The position numbers and the translations under genes are program-made. A stretch of 64,000 nucleotides of DNA from Limnanthes douglasii subsp. nivea (lineage: Eukaryota; Streptophyta; Magnoliopsida; Brassicales; Limnanthaceae). Under the pieces are notes generated by a model, which made no database searches, was not told the DNA's origin, and saw nothing but the letters and a program-made list of their open reading frames with translations. Location: positions 73,544,885 through 73,608,884 of the forward strand of contig JAUPFV010000005.1 of the NCBI GenBank assembly GCA_036936605.1. The letters run 5' to 3'. Each line of letters opens with the position of its first letter. The first letter of the stretch is position 1. Positions 60,420 to 64,000 of this stretch are shown piece by piece.

Positions 60420-61760
60420 ACGGAGTCCTACCGATGGATCCATGTGCTTGAAAGCCCTTCTATTCAACTTAGTAAGGGTGAAAAAGAGGAAGTTTTTGAA
60501 ATACAAGTGAATCGGCCTCAAGACTGGAGATCTCCTCTCATACAATATATGTCTGATGGTATTGTGCCTTCAGATAAATCACAAGCCAGAACATTGAAAC
60601 ACAAGGCTCGTGGTTTCATTATGTCGAGAGAAGTGTTGTACAAAAAATCCTATAGTAAACCTCTCCTACGTTGTTTAGGGGGTGATGAGTCACAAGTGGT
60701 CCTCTCCGAATTGCATGATGGTGAGGGATCAGCCCATTGTGGGTTTAGAGCTTTAACAAGAAGAATATTACTCTCCGGATATTATTGGCCATCGATTATG
60801 AAAGATGCTAAGGAATTGGTGAAGAGGTGTGACCCATGCCAAAGGTACAGCAATGAAATTCATGTACCAGCTATTCCTTTGGAGTCTATTTCTGAGCCCA
60901 TCCCTTTTTCTCGATGGGGGTTGGACTTAGTAGGGCCTCTCCCTGTGGCGTCCGGAGGGCGTAAAACTATAATTGTGGCCATTGACTACTTTTCAAAGTG
61001 GATAGAAGCAGCTCCCCTGGCAGGGACAACATCAAAAGCTGTCATAAAATTCATTATGTCCAACATATGTTGCAGATTTGGTGTCCCACGGAAAATAACA
61101 ACAGACAATGGGCCACAGTTTGACAATAGAGAAATGGAAAGCTTATGTGCCTCAAGGGGTATACAGCATTGTTTTTCTTCACCTTTCCACCCACAAGCCA
61201 ATGGGCAGGTTGAAGTGGCTAATAGAACTATACTGTCCAGTTTAAGGAAGAATCTGGAAGGGGCTGCTGGGAAGTGGCCTAGTTATCTACAAGAGGTCTT
61301 GTGGGCCTACCGGACAACACCTGGGGCTGCAACACAAGAGTCTCCCTTTGCCTTGGTCTATGGAATGGATGCAGTAGCCCCCATAGAGAAGACACTCCCT
61401 TCCTTTCGTGTTCATAACTTCTCCGGACACGCTAATGAGATGGCCATGAGAAATCAACTTGATTTAATAGAAGAAAGATGGGTTAAAGTCTGCCTAAGAA
61501 TGGCACACTATCAGGGCTTGATGAGAAGCAGGTTTGCTTCTAAAGTTAAAAGAAGAGATTTCCAACCAGGGGACAAAGTATTAAGGAAGGTCTTTTTACA
61601 CACTAAAGAAAAGCTTTTCGGAAAGCTGGCCCCTACCTGGGAGGGTCCGTATATTGTGGTTGAAAGAATCAAGCCTGGAACTTATTGGTTGGAAGACAAA
61701 GATGGCAGGGTTCTAACTCATCCTTGGAACATCGAGCATCTTCGAATGTACTTGGAATAA
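60420..61760 (+). pseudogene. Tat integrase, open frame with intact catalytic residues
   Basis: From 60444 a 438-codon stretch is free of stops. Numbering from that point, the HHCC zinc finger is H91, H98, C129, C132. The catalytic triad is D161 (GLDLVGP), D221 (TTDNGPQF) and E257 (GQVEVANRT), with exactly 35 residues between the second D and E. The C-terminal domain has LFGKLAPTWEGPYIVVERIK and GTYWLEDKDGR, ending in TAA. It would normally be cut from a polyprotein, so the first Met is not a true start. The rest of pol is dead. Confidence 0.85.
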
Positions 61761-62101
61761 CACTTGTGTAAATATTTACGTGTTTGAACTTCCATGTAAA
61801 TATTTGGGGGCATACTCTTTCCTCCCTGGTGGCACGGGGAGGTTTTAATGAGGTGTCCGGATGGTTGAATAAAATTCGATGCCTTCTTCAAAATTTTCTA
61901 AGTATTTTCCAAGTTCTATCTCTTGTTATACTACCCGGACTGAAATATCTAAGGGCTATTTAAACTCTAGCCGGAGAATCTTAACACTCTCACAATGCAA
62001 TAACTAAAAGCTACTTAAACTCTAGCTGTCTAAACTAAAACAAATAATGAAAGAAGATGATGGTTGTGCAAAATAGAAACATTCATTCAACAACTTAAAA
62101 T

Positions 62102-62213
62102 TGCCTTGGCCTTCCAAGGACTTTCGAACGAGTTAGGGTACAGCACAAAAAATCTGTCCGAACAAATACCGGACACCACAACAAAAAGAGTGCCTTGGCC
62201 TTCCAAGGACTTT
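62102..62213. repeat. pair of identical 23-bp repeats each holding a hairpin
   Basis: TGCCTTGGCCTTCCAAGGAC followed by TTT occurs at 62102-62124 and 62191-62213, 89 bp apart. Each contains the 6-bp stem CCTTGG/CCAAGG with a CCTT loop. They lie just past the 3' end of the antisense gene, between it and pol. Confidence 0.75.
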
Positions 62214-62248
62214 AGTTTGAATAAAAGATAAACCAAGTAAATTATAAA

Positions 62249-64000
62249 TTAAGATTGAGCCTTTGAAGATGGCTCCCCTTCGTCTGCCTTCTTACCCTTA
62301 GAGTCGCTCCTCTCTTCGACTACTTTCTTGCCCTTGGGATCATTCTCCTCTTCACCAGGGCTCTCTCCGTTTTTCTCTTCATCATCAAATGAAGAACCAC
62401 TGGAAATTCCCTCCTCATCGACCATTGTATAAAATGGAAGATCATCATCATCCACATAGTACCATAAGTCCCCCAGGGTCCTCTTCGGAAATTTTTCATG
62501 AAAAAGGAGAACCATATCAGACTTCACCCTTTGAACCATTAACTCTTTCCTTTAATCATCTCCCTGGCATTGATCTTGGCCTTAATTGTGGCCTCTTGGT
62601 CCCTTAGCAAAGCTTTTTTCTCCTCAGCAGCCTAGGTCATTGCATTTTCTAGGGAAATCTTGTCAGTAGTCAGGTTGGTGATGATCTTCTCCTTTGCAGT
62701 GGTCTCTCCCCTTGAGACAGTGAGATCTTTCTCCATACCAGACAGCTTCTCCTGGAGATCTTTTATGGTTTTTTCTAGGGTGGCAACTTTTGTGTTGCTC
62801 TCATCCTGATTCCTCTTCAGCTCCTCGTTTGCTTCCTTGAGTAAATCAGCGTTGGTGGTAGCAGTGCGGAGGTCTCCGGACAGCTTTTCCTTCTCAGACT
62901 TGAGGTCTTTGATGGTGTCCGCCTGACTCCGGACTTGCCTCTCCAATGTAAGAACTGGCTGCACGTTACTAAGCAAGGAATGGGCTATGATGTCCTTTTT
63001 ACTAGAAACCATGAAGGTCTTACCATTGAAATTGACTGTATTGGAGCTACTTGGAGGAACATAGGGCCCTACGAATTCATCTCTAGGGAGGCCAAGGAAA
63101 TACTCACCAAGCCCAGCTAGACCTGTGATGTCCATTCCATCGAGGTTGAGATCTCCCCCTTCTACCTCATCAGTGTGAAAATCTCTTGGAATCTCTTCGG
63201 CCAGAATTGGGTCGGAGGGGTCAGTGGGGAAAGAAGGCTCCGGATCCCGGAGAGCGAGCTCATCTCCTTGGGAAGTCTTTTTCTTCTTGGCTTCCCGGTC
63301 AACACTTTCACCTACTTGCTTGCGAGTCCTCTTGGGAGCCCTTGGAGGTTTAGGGAGATCAACTTCCTGCCTTTCGGTCTCCTGCTCCACCACCTGCAAG
63401 AGGGCTGCATCAATCTGAACATGGGTCGGCCCCTACGGGTCTGCTGGGGCATCCTTCTCAGCATCGCTCGCCACCTTTTTGCCTTTTCTCCTGCCTTTCA
63501 TTTTGCTTGCGGCTTTAACCCGGGCAGGAAGGTAGAGTGTCCCATCTAGTTCGTGGGACCTTCTAAGCACAGTGTCTTCATCAGGCTGGGTGGTGAGCTC
63601 CTCCCAAGTTAGGTCTCTCCGGCCAGTGGTGTTCCACAGGTGAGACCTTGCTAGATTTCCAGGGGTGAAGGCCTTGTGGAATCGATTCTCCCAGTTCTCT
63701 GCGGCCCAAGCATTGATTTTGCCACAGGTAGTCTGCCCGGCCTTCAAATGGTCCCCGAACTCCTTTGGCAGCTCTGTTAAAACAAAAGAGAAACTGGTTA
63801 AGTTAAACTAATTTTAAAAAAGAAAAACGGACAGAAATCTAAAGTAAGAAACTTACGATCACTCCTCCACCTACTCCTGAGGAGGCTTGGGTTCTCTCCG
63901 GCTTTGATTCTCTTGCCATTTTCCCAGGCGCCACTGACAAACAGAAATTGGCTCCTCCACTTGCTCTCTGACTCCAAGAGGTCATCAACAGCCTTGAGAT
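62249..64000 (-). pseudogene. Tat additional antisense gene, C-terminal part, spliced
   Basis: Reading leftward from 64000: exon to 63857 (KWRSQFLFVSGAWENGKRIK, the later part of the Transposase_28-type domain), an 83-bp GT-AG intron (63774-63856), then QLPKEFGDHLKAGQTTCGKI and a basic segment. TAG at 63433-63435 interrupts, but the frame continues as a long coiled coil (LERQVRSQADTIKDLKSEKE and on to about 62635). A second TAG (62632-62634) and a frame change near 62550 precede the acidic tail DLWYYVDDDDLPFYTMV ending at 62249. The N-terminus is off the window; the 54691 copy shows what it should be. Function unknown; opposite strand to gag-pol. Confidence 0.75.
63774..63856 (-). other. intron of the Tat antisense gene
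   Basis: Donor GTAAGT, pyrimidine-rich 3' part, acceptor TTTTAACAG. Removing it joins LLRSRWRSD to QLPKEFGD in one frame; unspliced, the frame stops within the intron. Confidence 0.7.

Larger units (their letters stand above)
55904..64000 (+). mobile_element. Ty3/gypsy Tat/Retand-like retrotransposon, youngest copy, runs off the window
   Basis: 5' LTR (55904-56398), primer-binding-site region, gag, protease, RT, RNase H plus the end of a second archaeal-type RNase H, integrase to 61760, then an antisense gene (62249 to beyond 64000). The second RNase H and the antisense gene are hallmarks of the Tat lineage. From the older copies the rest of the antisense gene and the 3' LTR should occupy roughly another 2-2.5 kb. 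Inserted into the antisense gene of a sister element. Confidence 0.85.

Noticed and set aside
62389..63549. Several + strand frames of 60-124 codons under the antisense Tat gene
   Set aside because: They are shadows of the minus-strand gene, whose domain, intron and coiled coil are coherent.
1..64000. CRISPR arrays, rRNA genes, riboswitches
   Set aside because: None seen. The tandem repeats present have the wrong unit structure for CRISPR and the DNA is clearly plant nuclear.

Overview
The window looks like repeat-rich, AT-rich eudicot nuclear DNA. The evidence is plant LTR retrotransposon lineages (Ty3/gypsy Tat and chromovirus, Ty1/copia), a plant L1-type LINE with an RNase H domain, a tRNA-derived SINE, hAT-type elements, a TRIM, and two small spliced genes for secreted cysteine-rich peptides. 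No bacterial gene organisation, rRNA gene, tRNA gene or CRISPR array was seen. The only intact-looking host genes are the two cysteine-rich peptide genes (1389-1725 and 26109-26437). Nearly everything else recognisable is mobile DNA in some stage of decay. The species cannot be named from the sequence.

Layout. 1-2.0 kb: AT-rich flank and peptide gene 1. 2.8-5.8 kb: a badly decayed Ty3/gypsy internal region (+). 6.2-6.4 kb: a 33-bp minisatellite. 6.5-17.8 kb: two diverged tandem copies of a 5-6 kb unit of unknown identity. 17.9-19.2 kb: a hAT-like element with near-perfect 8-bp target duplications. 19.5-25.5 kb: a nearly full-length but dead LINE. 26.1-26.4 kb: peptide gene 2. 26.7-27.7 kb: a TRIM on the minus strand. 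29.0-29.6 kb: a small hAT-like element. 35.0-38.0 kb: a truncated chromovirus (-) between two 200-bp direct repeats. 38.7-39.7 kb: copia RT remains. 43.9-44.2 kb: a SINE with 14-bp target duplications. 45.9-51.2 kb: a complete-length chromovirus (-) with both LTRs and a 5-bp target duplication, whose final reading frame runs into its 3' LTR.

51.8-64.0 kb is a nest. A copia gag relic is interrupted by the LTR of a minus-oriented Tat/Retand-like element. A second minus-oriented copy lies next to it. That copy's additional ORF is interrupted by a plus-oriented member of the same family (starting at 55904 and running off the right edge). In this family a gene for a Transposase_28-type ('putative gypsy type transposon') protein lies between pol and the 3' LTR on the strand opposite to gag-pol. 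All three copies of this antisense gene are visible in part. The two older ones have a TATA box just upstream of the ORF start, and the youngest has a spliceable intron. The youngest gag-pol carries frameshifts, stops and an internal deletion, but its integrase is open and keeps its catalytic residues.

How the parts relate: the two peptide genes share exon structure and exact cysteine spacing and are probably ancient paralogues separated by later insertions. The Tat copies share LTR and antisense-gene sequence and record at least two rounds of self-insertion. The two chromoviruses are sister copies of one family.
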